A stretch of 64,000 nucleotides of DNA from Hanleya hanleyi (lineage: Eukaryota > Mollusca > Polyplacophora > Lepidopleurida > Hanleyidae), in NCBI GenBank assembly GCA_036873755.1, contig JAVTVY010033801.1, positions 1 to 64,000 of the forward strand, given 5' to 3'. A model generated the notes under the pieces. That model worked only from the letters and a program-made list of their open reading frames with translations. It was not told the origin of the DNA and did not search any database. Both the position numbers and the translations under genes were made by a program. Below are positions 25,795-33,917 of this stretch, in pieces. Each line of letters begins with the position of its first letter. Position 1 is the stretch's first letter.

Positions 25795-27816
25795 AGTAGT
25801 ATAGTGTACCACTTTCGAGCCAACTTTCACCCGGATGTAGTGACGTCACGGGGAGGCTTTGAGGAGGAACTAGTAGCGCCATCTGTACACTCTGGACGCA
25901 AGGGAGACAACTCGATCTGCCAGAGTTTGGCCGCCATCTTGAATTTTGTGGAAAAGGGGATGTATTCCTCCGCGGTGATGCGGTCTGGCGGTGATGCGGT
26001 CGAGGAAGAAAGCTTCCGCGGAGAAAAAGTAGTCCCTAGACTGGAAATACGCTGCATGGTCCGATTGGGTCGAGTGAGGTATCAAAGTGAAGCATTCGTG
26101 AAGGGGCATCTAATGGGCTGGGTGTGGGGTTGAAATATCGGCATTCTGCGCATGCGCGGTGGCCGAAGGGTATGGAAATAGACGTTTTGGAGCTAGGGGA
26201 GCCCCTAATGGGCCAATGGGGTCGAGTGAGGTATCCATGTGAAGCATTCGTGAAGGGGCATCTGATGGGCTGGGTATGGGGTTGAAATATCGGCATTCTG
26301 CGCATGCGCGGTGGCCAAAGGGTATGAAAATAGACGTGCTGGGATCTAGGGGAGCCCCTAATGGTCCAATGGGGTCGAGTGAGGTATCAATGTGAAGCCT
26401 ATGTGAAGGGGCATCCAGTCATGGGTGGGTGCATGTAAAATTTTTCCTGAAAAAAAACACCGGAACACGGACTTTATCGAAAAATCCGGGAAAATGCCTA
26501 TATGGGGTATGGGGGGTATATAGGTCGCCGGGCTTAACGGGGCTTGCCTATCAATAGAGTTATCTCCCCCTAGTTCCAGGGTGGGTGTATGTAAAATTTT
26601 TCCTGAAAAAATACGGAACACGGACTTTATCCTAAATTACGGGAAAATGCCTATATGGGGTATGGGGGGTATAGGACCATCCTGGGAAACCTACTTCTCG
26701 ACATTTGCGGTATAGGTTGTGGGGGTCTCGTTTTCTTAGTCTCATCATTTAGAACACGATAGGAAGTGTCGCGGAGCGAAACGGTGAAATTTTTGAAAAC
26801 AGTCACCGAGACCCATATAGTCCCATACTGGGGGTATAGGACCAATGTTTGTCCCACTGGGAAATCTACTTCTATATATTTGCGGTATGGTTGTTTGGAT
26901 TTGTTTTCTTAGTCTCGTCAAGACAAACATGATAGGAAGTGTCGAGGAGCGAATCGGTGAAATTCTTGAAAAAAGTCACCGAGACCCATATAGACCCATA
27001 TAGTCCCATACTGGGGGTATAGCACCAATGTTTGTTCCACTGAGAAACCCACTTCTAGACATTTGCGGTATGGTTGTTTGGATTTGTTTTCTTAGTCTCG
27101 TCATTTAGAACACGATAGGAAGTGTCCCGGCACGAAACGGTGAAATTTTTGAAAAAAGTCACCGAGGCCTGGGTAGGCTCATATAGACCCATATACTGGG
27201 ATATAAGCCCAATGTATGTATAAATCCATACGGGGTGGACATGTTGGAGTCTAGGTGAGTCCCTGGTGGTCCAATGGTGTCATATGAGGTCTTATTTTGA
27301 AGCTCTCATACAGGAGCACTTGACTACACTAGTGGTTCGTACGTTGTCAATAGTCTGCGCATGCGCAGCCTGGCCGTAGTAGAGAAAGCAGTCATTTTGG
27401 GGGATGGGTGTGGGTGTGTTTGGGTTAGAGATGGGCTATTCACGGTTCGAATGGGTCGTGTGAGGTATCCATGTGAAGCCTAGGTAATGGAGCCTCTGAT
27501 GGCGTGGATGTGGGGTAGACATAGGGTCATTCTGTGCATGCGCGGTAGCCCAAGGGTATGGGCATAGACGTGTTTGGGGTCTAGGTGGGCCCCTCATGGG
27601 CCTATTGTGTCGAGTGCGGTATCCATGTGAAGCCTAGGTGGGGCAGCATCCACCTGGACTAACATTCACGTGGTTTGGTGGGTCTGCATGACGTCACTTC
27701 CGGTTTGGGTGAATGCTCAAACACAACCTCCAACTTTCTCGGCCCCGGCCCAGCCCCCCAGCGCGCGCGCGCGGGTTCTCCGGCCGCAGCGCGCGCGCGT
27801 TCTCCGGAAGTGCGCG
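25795..27816 (+). repeat. Polinton left terminal inverted repeat
   Basis: Near-identical, in inverted orientation, to 36715-39015. It is built of tandem modules: units of about 151 bp at 26068-26420, two units around CGGAACACGGACTTTATC (26450-26640), and three units of about 172-182 bp around TTTCTTAGTCTCGTC (26736, 26908, 27090). It holds four copies of the palindrome TGCGCATGCGC or a close variant (26147, 26299, 27356, 27533) and GGCCGCCATCTT at 25930. The inner edge is a CG-dinucleotide tract. Its length is unusual in making up, with its partner, about a third of the element. Confidence 0.93.
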
Positions 27817-28033
27817 GGTTGTCCGAAAATGGCGGATACGTTGACCGGAAAGACCCGAAGGTGAACGCCATTGTGGAAAACCCCCACAGACAGGTCAGTA
27901 CATGCATTCCTATGATGTTCACGCATAATAAAAGGATTGATCTGTAATCTGCTCTCTTTTTTGGACTAACCCATCAGAATAGTACGTATCATGGAGTACA
28001 CCCGACGTCTAGGCGCCCATGTGTGACATGGTC
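27817..28033 (+). other. Polinton left leader region, no clear gene
   Basis: Unique DNA between the left inverted repeat and the first TATA box. An open frame at 27675-27947 crosses the repeat edge and is followed by a splice-donor-like CAGGTCAGT at 27891-27899, but nothing supports it as a gene. An AATAAA on the plus strand at 27928-27933 could end a short transcript from the repeat. Confidence 0.35.
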
Positions 28034-28040
28034 TATAAAA
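28034..28040 (+). promoter_or_regulatory. TATA box (TATAAAA) of the tail-anchored protein gene
   Basis: TATAAAA lies 47 bases before the ATG at 28087. TATA-like boxes recur at similar distances (34-58 bases) before several other start codons of the element. Confidence 0.65.
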
Positions 28041-28086
28041 CACGTCTCTCTGGATCCTACACCTTCATTTCTACGGTTGCAGAGCC

Positions 28087-28413
28087 ATGACGGAGATCCA
28101 GCCCTATGCGAGTCGCATTTTACAGCATGCCACCGTGGTGAATTCACTCTCGGGTTACCGAGCAGTGGTCCGGTCCATGTTTGCAGATGGCGACGACAAC
28201 GAGGGGCGCCGCAAGATCCTGAACGAGTTCACAGAAGCGGTCCTCGACAGAGTGCACTCGATGGAGAGGTGTGCCATCACTCACCACTACTGGACTATGA
28301 CAGCCATCCTTGATGCTCGGGCTATGGACCAGGAGCGCTCACGCCGGAACCAGCGACGGCTGGTTGGCCTAGTCATGGTCTGTGCCCTATTGACCCTGGC
28401 GCTGTGGCATTGA
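28087..28413 (+). CDS. Small tail-anchored membrane protein, Polinton-encoded
   Basis: A 108-residue protein of unknown function. The first 85 residues are polar and look helical (for example RRKILNEFTEAVLDRV), followed by a basic stretch (ERSRRNQRRL) and a hydrophobic C-terminal segment (residues about 90-107, LVGLVMVCALLTLAL). That layout predicts a tail anchor with the bulk facing the cytosol or virion interior. It is the first gene after the left inverted repeat, is preceded by its own TATAAAA box, and is intact. A role in virion membrane or host membrane interaction is possible but unsupported by any motif I recognise. Confidence 0.65.
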   Translation: MTEIQPYASRILQHATVVNSLSGYRAVVRSMFADGDDNEGRRKILNEFTEAVLDRVHSMERCAITHHYWTMTAILDARAMDQERSRRNQRRLVGLVMVCALLTLALWH

Positions 28414-28427
28414 CAGTGGGACCTGAC

Positions 28428-28435
28428 TATAAATA
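28428..28435 (+). promoter_or_regulatory. TATA box (TATAAATA) of the first PC4-like gene
   Basis: TATAAATACGAG lies 58 bases before the preferred ATG at 28486; the same TATAAATACGAG stands before the paralogous gene at 29046, so the promoter was duplicated with the gene. Confidence 0.75.
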
Positions 28436-28485
28436 CGAGGGTCAGACAGAGTGTGTGTCATTCACCGTTCGTCATTGGATCAAGC

Positions 28486-28965
28486 ATGTCACCCGTCCTA
28501 CGAGCCATCCTTCCCTTTACACCCCAGGTGGGGTTACACGTCTATGAAGATAAAGTCACCCTCGTGGAAGACCGTGGAGATGTTTGCTGGTCGCGCGCTG
28601 AGACCGTATCGAATACGGTTACGCTACCCCGTGACGGCTGGACCAAATTTAAACGGGTGTTGAGCGGCGAGCTCGACGGACACCTCATCCACATAGACAA
28701 TGCCATCTACGTACACCGTGGACCCTTGTTCCCACGCCTGGGCCGCTACCAAGACCCTACGCGAGGCTTCACCCTAGACCCCGATCTGTGGACAGCCTTC
28801 GAGAAAGTGGTGCCTATCGTGGACCAGCTGTTTACACCGGACGAGCGGTCATCAGACGAGTTGGAGTGGGCTCGTGCCCTGAGAGAAGCGGCGGCAGAAC
28901 CCAATGAACAAATGTCTAGCCATGAACCAGACGACGATGCCATTGATTACCCGGCTAGACTTTGA
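28486..28965 (+). CDS. PC4-like protein, paralog 1 (putative ssDNA-binding)
   Basis: The start at 28486 (MSPVLRAILPFTP) is chosen over the in-frame ATG at 28453 because it aligns with the start of the neighbour at 29046 and gives a normal TATA-to-ATG spacing. The 159-residue product is clearly paralogous to the next gene: both share a GWTKFKRVLSGELDG core, LHVY.DKV before it, and an L.PDLW.A...V..VD motif plus SSDEL after it. The pattern of beta strands, then L..x.GW..F helix, then a second FTLDPDLWTAFEKVVPIVD unit recalls the PC4/p15 single-stranded DNA-binding fold, possibly in two units. That assignment is my inference. The acidic C-terminus (EPDDDAID) is specific to this copy. Intact. Confidence 0.7.
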   Translation: MSPVLRAILPFTPQVGLHVYEDKVTLVEDRGDVCWSRAETVSNTVTLPRDGWTKFKRVLSGELDGHLIHIDNAIYVHRGPLFPRLGRYQDPTRGFTLDPDLWTAFEKVVPIVDQLFTPDERSSDELEWARALREAAAEPNEQMSSHEPDDDAIDYPARL

Positions 28966-28998
28966 CCACCCGATCCTTTGATCTCACGGGGTTCTCCC

Positions 28999-29006
28999 TA
29001 TAAATA
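28999..29006 (+). promoter_or_regulatory. TATA box (TATAAATA) of the second PC4-like gene
   Basis: Identical in sequence and setting (TATAAATACGAG) to 28428-28439; 40 bases before the ATG at 29046. Confidence 0.75.
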
Positions 29007-29045
29007 CGAGAGACAGTCAGATCTGGTACCATTCACGTACTGACC

Positions 29046-29504
29046 ATGACGGAGCATATAATACGGGCGTCTCTCAGCTTGACCCCCGAGGTTTTCCTGC
29101 ACGTGTATGCGGATAAGGTCGATATCATGGAGGAAGTGGGAGACATCTGTGATGCAGACCCTACACAACCGTGCCCCACCCACATTCGTCTGTCCCGGCA
29201 GGGCTGGACCAAATTCAAACGGGTGTTGTCTGGTGAACTGGACGGCGACCTCATCCACTTGTGTCACGATGTGTACATCCGACGCGGCCCTTTCTTTGCT
29301 CAATTGGCTCGGCTAGATGGAGGTACAGTGCATTTTACCCTTCACCCTGATCTATGGTCTGCATTGGAAGATGCCGTGGTAGATGTGGATGAAGTGCTTA
29401 TCAAGCGGTCATCAGACGAGTTGGACTGGTCATTTACCATGGACACTGTGGAAGCCACGAAGAAAATCAGAAAGAAACTCCGGCCCAAGATATACCCGTT
29501 ATAA
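29046..29504 (+). CDS. PC4-like protein, paralog 2 (putative ssDNA-binding)
   Basis: A 152-residue tandem paralog of the preceding gene. It keeps GWTKFKRVLSGELDG (about residues 57-71), the preceding strand pair (LHVYADKVDIMEE), the RRGP strand and the FTLHPDLWSALED helix. The C-terminus differs: basic and lysine/arginine-rich (KKIRKKLRPK) where paralog 1 is acidic, suggesting divergence of partners. The same tentative PC4-like reading applies. In an element without a DNA polymerase, a retained pair of putative single-stranded DNA-binding proteins would be notable. The TAA stop lies inside the next gene's TATA box and overlaps an AATAAA signal (29504-29509). Confidence 0.7.
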   Translation: MTEHIIRASLSLTPEVFLHVYADKVDIMEEVGDICDADPTQPCPTHIRLSRQGWTKFKRVLSGELDGDLIHLCHDVYIRRGPFFAQLARLDGGTVHFTLHPDLWSALEDAVVDVDEVLIKRSSDELDWSFTMDTVEATKKIRKKLRPKIYPL

Positions 29505-29509
29505 ATAAA
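29500..29509 (+). promoter_or_regulatory. Combined stop codon, TATA box and polyA signal
   Basis: The ten bases TATAAATAAA contain the stop codon of the PC4-like paralog (29502-29504), a TATA box (29500-29507) for the integrase gene starting at 29544, and AATAAA (29504-29509) for ending the upstream transcript. Confidence 0.7.
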
Positions 29510-29543
29510 CGATAGAGCCAGGGTCCATCATCATTGTGTCACC

Positions 29544-30615
29544 ATGAAGCGCTGGGAGAAGGTGTTGGATAACTTATACTACAGCCCCGACAGTCCGGCG
29601 GCCTATAGTGCATTGTCGGCTCTCTATCGAGCGGCCAAACCCCAGGGGATACAACGTGCCCAAGTCCGAGATTGGTTAAGAAAACAAGACACCTATACCT
29701 TACATCGATCTGTCCGTCGCCATTTTCTACGGAACCGGGTCATCGTGGGAGGAATAGATGCCCAGTGGCAAGCGGATTTGGTCGATATGAGCGCCTTTGC
29801 CAAACACAACGATGAGAATCGGTATATCTTGACGTGCATCGATATCCTATCGAAGTATGCGTGGGTGGTACCCATCCGGACGAAAACGGGGGCGAATCTC
29901 ATAGCGGCGTTCAAAGATATCTTCAAGACCGGGCGCAAACCTTTGTATTTGCAAACCGACGAAGGCACGGAATTTCTCAACAGACCGTTCCAACAGTTTC
30001 TGAAAGCCCAGAAGGTGTTTTCTTCCATACGTACAACGAGACCAAGGCTTCCGTGGTGGAAAGGTTCAACAGGACATTCAAAGGCCGCATGTATAAATAT
30101 TTCACCTATAAGAATACAAGGCGGTACATCGATGTTCTCCCGAAACTTGTGAGTGGTTACAATCGAGCCTATCATCGGAGTATAGAGAGAGCCCCCATTA
30201 CCGTGACCCAACGCAATGAAGCCCAAGTCCGGCGTGTCTTGTACCCCAGACAATCGCAGCGAACGCCGAAGGCGGTGTACAAGGTCGGGGACCCTGTACG
30301 GATCAGTAAAGTCAAAGGTCAATTTGAGAAAAGTTACTTGCCCAACTGGAGCGATGAGCACTTCTTGATTAAACGGCGCCTACCCCAACAGCAGCGAGTC
30401 TATGAACTGGAAGATCTTCAAGGGGAACCGTTGCTAGGGACGTTTTACGAGATGGAATTACAGCCTGTCGTAAAACACAGCAAGACTACTACACGGTGGA
30501 GCAGATTTTGAAAACGGAACGTCGACGTGGCAAACTGTTTCATTTCGTCAAATGGCAAGGCTGGCCCAGTTCCTTCAATTCCTGGGTCGCTGCCAACCAG
30601 GTGAAACGACTATAA
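29544..30615 (+). pseudogene. Polinton DDE integrase with C-terminal chromodomain, two frame breaks
   Basis: Retrovirus-type (rve) integrase that inserts the linear element and makes the 6-bp duplication. The first frame (29544 to about 30020) carries an N-terminal helical region and the catalytic aspartates in QADLVDM (residue 78) and LQTDEGTEF (139). The second (to about 30475) carries the catalytic glutamate in SVVERFNRTF and the C-terminal Arg/Lys-rich region. The third (to 30615) is a chromodomain with YTVEQIL, FVKWQGWP and NSWV, expected to bind methylated histone tails and steer integration. Breaks fall at a T4 run (30018-30021) and an A4 run (30472-30475), each a -1 change, so they may be decay or base-calling errors. 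The total size, about 357 residues, is normal for a chromodomain-bearing Polinton integrase. Confidence 0.92.
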
Positions 30616-30616
30616 A
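30611..30616 (+). promoter_or_regulatory. TATA box (TATAAA) containing the integrase stop codon
   Basis: TATAAA precedes the ATG at 30648 by 37 bases; its TAA (30613-30615) is the stop codon of the chromodomain frame. This supports both the chromodomain end and the start of the next gene. Confidence 0.65.
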
Positions 30617-30647
30617 GCCAGACACCACTGCCGTCATCCTTCATTCC

Positions 30648-31258
30648 ATGTCCGACCACAGTGCTTTGGACAAACAGCAGCTGCCTCTGAACACAGCGTC
30701 TCCCAAAACGCGCAAAGCGCAAGTGGGCTTTGTGGTGATACTGCTAACCCTGCTGAGTGTGTTGTACGGAGGTGTGTTTACGACGTAGCCTATGTCAGCA
30801 CGCTACGTAACCAACTGAGAACACCAGCCATCAGTGAAACCAGTCTACAGATAGCACCAGTCAACCCCGTATCGAGCCCAGTCACCACCACACCCCGTGT
30901 ACAAGCCACGTCGAGCTCCACACCAAGCTCCACATCTACACCAAGTACACCCAGTACGTCTGAAGACCCACCGGATTTCATCCCTCACAGTGAAAAGACA
31001 ACGACGACGGACGTTGTACCCACCACCACCATCATCACTCGCAGTGAACAGACAACGACGACCGACGTTGTACCCACCACCACCACCACTCCAGTTCACT
31101 CGTACGAAATTTACAAGAGCGGGTTACCACGACAACGGATACAGCTCGAACCATGGACCCTCGGTGGCAGCATCCCTTCACGTGTCTCATCGCAGGACCG
31201 ACGGGCTCCGGCAAAACGCACTTCGTCCGGAAGCTCCTTCAACACGCCGACAGCATGA
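30648..31258 (+). pseudogene. Membrane-anchored Ser/Thr-rich (mucin-like) protein, one frame break
   Basis: The first frame (30648-30788) encodes a short polar N-terminus (about 25 residues) and one membrane segment, VGFVVILLTLLSVLYGG. A -1 break near 30777-30785 leads into a frame without stops to 31258 that continues the protein: about 120 residues rich in Ser, Thr and Pro, with a doubled 17-18-residue repeat (SE.TTTTDVVPTTT, 30988-31092). This is the layout of a type II membrane protein with a heavily O-glycosylated stalk. The C-terminal part overlaps the first 106 bases of the ATPase gene in another frame. It could serve as a surface or attachment protein, or be a scaffold; no domain identifies it. 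The continuity across the break is inferred from composition and spacing. Confidence 0.6.
30988..31092 (+). repeat. Tandem 51-54-bp repeat in the Ser/Thr-rich frame
   Basis: Two adjacent units, each containing CAGTGAA, AGACAACGACGAC and GACGTTGTACCCACCACCACC, encode SE(K/Q)TTTTDVVPTTT in the frame of the mucin-like stalk. In-frame expansion suggests the stalk frame was translated when the repeat arose. Confidence 0.75.
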
Positions 31259-31760
31259 TCACCCCACCATTGCCCGAGTCGTGTGGTGTTATGGAGAATG
31301 GCAGGAAGCGTATGCAGCAATGCCCCACATCACGTTCGTGGAAGGCCTACCCAACCTGGCCGATTTGGAACCGGACACCTTGGTGGTTCTGGATGATCTC
31401 ATGGCGGAGACGGATGCGCGGGTCACCCAACTCTTTACCAAAGGCAGCCACCATCGACGGCTCAGCATCATCTACATTGTGCAGAATCTGTTCAGTAAAA
31501 ACAAAGAACATCGGAACATCAGCTTAAATGCCCACTACCTGGTGGTCTTCAAAAACCCGAGAGATACCACTCAACTGCTGCACCTGGCGAGACAGATGTA
31601 TCCCGGCCGCACACCGTTTGCGTTGGAAGCCTTTAAAGATGCCACAACCCCTCAGCACGGGTATATGCTCTTCGACCTCAAGCAAGCCACCCCCGAACAC
31701 CTTCGACTACGGACCGGCATCTTTCCCGGGGAGGACCACCACGTGTACATGCAAAAATAA
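31153..31760 (+). pseudogene. FtsK/HerA-type genome-packaging ATPase, one frame break
   Basis: The packaging ATPase of Polintons and related viruses, which pumps DNA into the capsid. The first frame holds a short N-terminus and the Walker A motif GPTGSGKT (residues 15-22). A -1 break near the C4 run at 31262-31265 leads to the second frame, which carries VVWCYGEWQ, the Walker B stretch TLVVLDDLM, the sensor-like IIYIVQNLF and the conserved YLVVFKNPRD. Combined length is about 202 residues, normal for the family. The start ATG follows no TATA box, so it may be translated from the transcript of the preceding gene, with which it overlaps. AATAAA at 31819-31824 probably ends the transcript. Confidence 0.92.
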
Positions 31761-31818
31761 TGTGAACACAACCACAGTGGCGCCCCCAGCTGCAGTGTGT
31801 GTGTTTGATGATGGAGAT

Positions 31819-31824
31819 AATAAA
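31819..31824 (+). terminator. PolyA signal after the ATPase gene
   Basis: AATAAA lies 59 bases past the ATPase stop, in the gap before the next gene's promoter. Confidence 0.55.
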
Positions 31825-31872
31825 AAGAATGAATACCACAGCAGGGTTGACTTTATCTCTGTTCTCTGAGGA

Positions 31873-31881
31873 AGATAAAAA
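31873..31881 (+). promoter_or_regulatory. TATA-like box (AGATAAAAA) of the core-protein gene
   Basis: AGATAAAAAGG lies about 35-40 bases before the tandem ATGs at 31915 and 31918, the same spacing as the other boxes of the element, but with G at the second T position. Confidence 0.45.
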
Positions 31882-31914
31882 GGGCAGAGTTGTGAGTTCT
31901 GCCATTAGTTGTAC

Positions 31915-32259
31915 ATGATGTCTGCGCGAGTACGGAAGCACGCTCCCACGCTCCGTGTATTGAAGACGGCCCCACCCGAGTTGGTCCGAACCATTGTACG
32001 CGGTGCGGACCCTGACCTTGTACGCTGTCTGTGAGAGATCGGATACAACCTGTTAAAAGGCAACGTACCACTGACTCCGGCTCAGAAGACCAAGTTGGCC
32101 GAACATAAGACAGGTCTCCGAACCCTAGTCCAGAAGCGGGTCCCTCAAACACAAAAGAAAAAGGTGTTACAGAAAGGCGGCTTTCTCGGGGCCATCTTAG
32201 CACCGTTGGCCGCTTCGGTGTTGGGTCCAGTATTGGGTGGACTCTTCGGCCGACAATGA
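31915..32259 (+). pseudogene. Small Polinton core/membrane-active protein, one in-frame stop
   Basis: An otherwise open 114-codon frame interrupted by a single TGA at 32032-32034. The N-terminal half is helical (ELVRTIVRGADPDLVRCL), a basic middle follows (TLVQKRVPQTQKKK), and the C-terminus is a glycine/alanine/leucine-rich hydrophobic segment, GGFLGAILAPLAASVLG, then GGLFG. This layout is familiar from small Polinton proteins placed next to capsid genes and resembles amphipathic, membrane-active virion proteins; the exact role is unknown. It overlaps the next gene by four bases (ATGA at 32256-32259), indicating one transcript and coupled translation. The nonsense codon is a substitution, so it is unlikely to be an indel-type sequencing error. 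Confidence 0.75.
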
Positions 32260-33095
32260 ACCACACGAAAAAAATGGTCCTCGTCGAACCACGATTCCTT
32301 CAAAACCTCCAATCGCCCTACCCTGTCCCACCTACGGTGAAGACCATAAACACCCTCGATGGAGAGATGCAACAGATCTTACAGAGACCGGGGTTAAGCG
32401 ACAGTGAGAAAGTACAACGGTACAATGAGACGCTTCAAAGGTACATGACGTTCATGGACCAATACAAAACCCTCTCTACCCCACCACTAGCACCACCACC
32501 ACCACGTGACACACCGCCGACCTCAGCACCGCTCCAACAGCCGCCATTACCAGGGGTACCACCCACAGCCCCACAGTGGGTGGAAGACGAAGTCCTGAAG
32601 AGTGTACCTGCATCGTTCAAGAAACAAGCTGGCCTGGTATTACAACGGGTGAAACAGAATCCAAACATGACTTGGAATGATAAAGGCGAACTACTGGTAC
32701 AGAATCAGGTGGTCCCCGGGACCCACATGACGGATTTAGTGAATGATCTGATGCGTAAACGCAGGTCGCACACGGATCCTCGAGGATGGGAGGTCTTTGC
32801 TCAAGGCTTGAAAGACATGCATGTACCACAGGAATTGATGGGGAACCCCCACCGCTGGGCCTTTATGCAGCGAACCCAGCAATCGCCGAGTGGCCCACTA
32901 CCTTCTTGGGAATCCGACTGGGAACCGGAGTCACCCCCCAAAACTCCACCACCACAACGGGCACCTTCTTTTCAGACCTTTAAAAAACCACCCTTGATCA
33001 GGACACCCCACATCTCCAGAGCCCGGACACGTAGCAAGTCAACGCGACGAACACGACGCCGGACACAACCGCCCAAGGCCTGGAACACCTATTAA
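32256..33095 (+). CDS. Conserved Polinton protein with Pro-rich linker and Arg-rich tail
   Basis: Intact, 279 residues. The N-terminal region (1-70) is helical with a heptad-like LDGEMQQILQRPGLSDSEK stretch; residues 72-106 are a proline-rich linker; residues 107-205 form a compact domain with LKSVP...KKQAGLVLQRVKQNP, W..KGEL and DLVNDLMRKRR...GWEVFAQGL...VP.ELMGN..RW; and the C-terminus is proline-rich, then arginine/serine-rich (TRSKSTRRTRRRT). The arrangement matches a widespread Polinton protein usually found beside the capsid genes; its function is not known to me. The basic tail suggests nucleic-acid contact in the virion. M7 (32274) is an alternative start. Confidence 0.75.
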   Translation: MNHTKKMVLVEPRFLQNLQSPYPVPPTVKTINTLDGEMQQILQRPGLSDSEKVQRYNETLQRYMTFMDQYKTLSTPPLAPPPPRDTPPTSAPLQQPPLPGVPPTAPQWVEDEVLKSVPASFKKQAGLVLQRVKQNPNMTWNDKGELLVQNQVVPGTHMTDLVNDLMRKRRSHTDPRGWEVFAQGLKDMHVPQELMGNPHRWAFMQRTQQSPSGPLPSWESDWEPESPPKTPPPQRAPSFQTFKKPPLIRTPHISRARTRSKSTRRTRRRTQPPKAWNTY

Positions 33096-33097
33096 AA
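33090..33097 (+). promoter_or_regulatory. TATA-like box (TATTAAAA) containing a stop codon
   Basis: TATTAAAA lies 39 bases before the penton-like gene ATG (33129). Its TAA (33093-33095) is the stop of the preceding gene, the same overlap as at 29502 and 30613. Confidence 0.5.
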
Positions 33098-33128
33098 CCA
33101 ACAGCAGCAGCAGGACAGCTCAGTCGCC

Positions 33129-33917
33129 ATGTTTTACCTCACTCTACCTAGTAACAGTTCGCTGGATGTGTTTCCTGACAACACCGTGGCCAAGTACGTA
33201 ACCCAGTTACCGCAACCGTTGCATTTACCTGGGCGCTGGGAATGTGGCCTCGTGGATATCCAATACCCTTACTCGTGGTACAACGTACGAGCCAATGAAG
33301 TGTGGTACGACGTGACCTACGAAGGAAAAGACACCCGACTCACCCTCCCCGAGGGCCAATACGATACTCCCAAGGAGTTCATGGGTGGGCTGTCAAGCCT
33401 GTTGCATTATAAGGCTCTACGGGAGGTCACGAATACTTCAAAACCCATCAAAGCCTATCCCTTCAAGAATCACGTGAACTTCGATTACAACGCACACAAC
33501 GACAAGGCACAGCTTATCGTCACCGCCAACGCGAGTGTGGTACTGAGTCCTATCCTACAGCAAATGCTGGGTTTCGATCTACGGACGTTCGCTGGTCCCA
33601 CCGCCCACCAAGGCGAGATCCCGATGGATATGAAGTCGGGTACGTACGGACTCTACGTCTACTCGGACGTGGTGGACAACCACATCGTGGGCGATATCAA
33701 CACACCTCTGTTACGGGTGGTGCCCATTTAAAAGTTGTATGGAGATCAAGTCACCCACAGTTTCACCCACATGCTCTACCTGCCCGTACGACAAACACAC
33801 ATCAACACGATCACGGTGGATATAAGAGATGACACGGGACGACCGGTGGCATTCGAACGCGGGAAAGTGGTGGTGACACTTCATTTTCGACAAGCACGTG
33901 CTCCCCACTTTGTATAA
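33129..33917 (+). pseudogene. Penton-like minor capsid protein, one in-frame stop
   Basis: Single-jelly-roll minor capsid (penton) protein of Polintons. The N-terminus (FYLTLPSNSSLDVFPDNT) and LPGRWECGLVDIQYPYSWYN are characteristic, as are HVNFDYNAH, LQQMLGF, GLYVYSDVV...VGD...PLLRVVP and the C-terminal ITVDIRDDTGRPVAFE followed by GKVVVTLHF. The frame is continuous to 33917 except for one TAA at 33729-33731, just after PLLRVVPI; the rest of the protein follows in the same frame. Full length would be about 262 residues. The stop could be decay or could yield a truncated product. The final stop overlaps the start of the next gene by one base (TAATG). Confidence 0.9.

Noticed and set aside
26147..27543. 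CRISPR-like array in the inverted repeat
   Set aside because: The spaced palindromes are part of longer tandem modules, are not regularly spaced and sit in a eukaryotic element.
27675..27947. 90-codon open frame crossing the inner edge of the left inverted repeat as a gene
   Set aside because: Its amino-acid content simply reflects the CG-rich tract, and the right arm does not keep the frame; only a splice-donor-like site speaks for it.
30018..30021. Retroviral or LTR-retrotransposon origin for the integrase
   Set aside because: There is no reverse transcriptase, protease-RT order or LTR; the gene lies in an element with Polinton ends, capsid and packaging genes.
29693..30361. Long minus-strand open frame (222 codons) opposite the integrase
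   Set aside because: It is the antisense shadow of a GC-rich coding region; it has no domain and the plus strand is clearly the integrase.
31258..31285. Programmed -1 frameshifting in the ATPase and other genes
   Set aside because: None of the six breaks shows a slippery heptamer with a downstream pseudoknot, and ATPase, integrase and capsid genes of this group are not known to me to use it; deletion or sequencing error is simpler.
31853..32266. Minus-strand open frame of 137 codons
   Set aside because: Antisense to the small core-like protein whose plus-strand frame has the expected Polinton layout and gene overlap.
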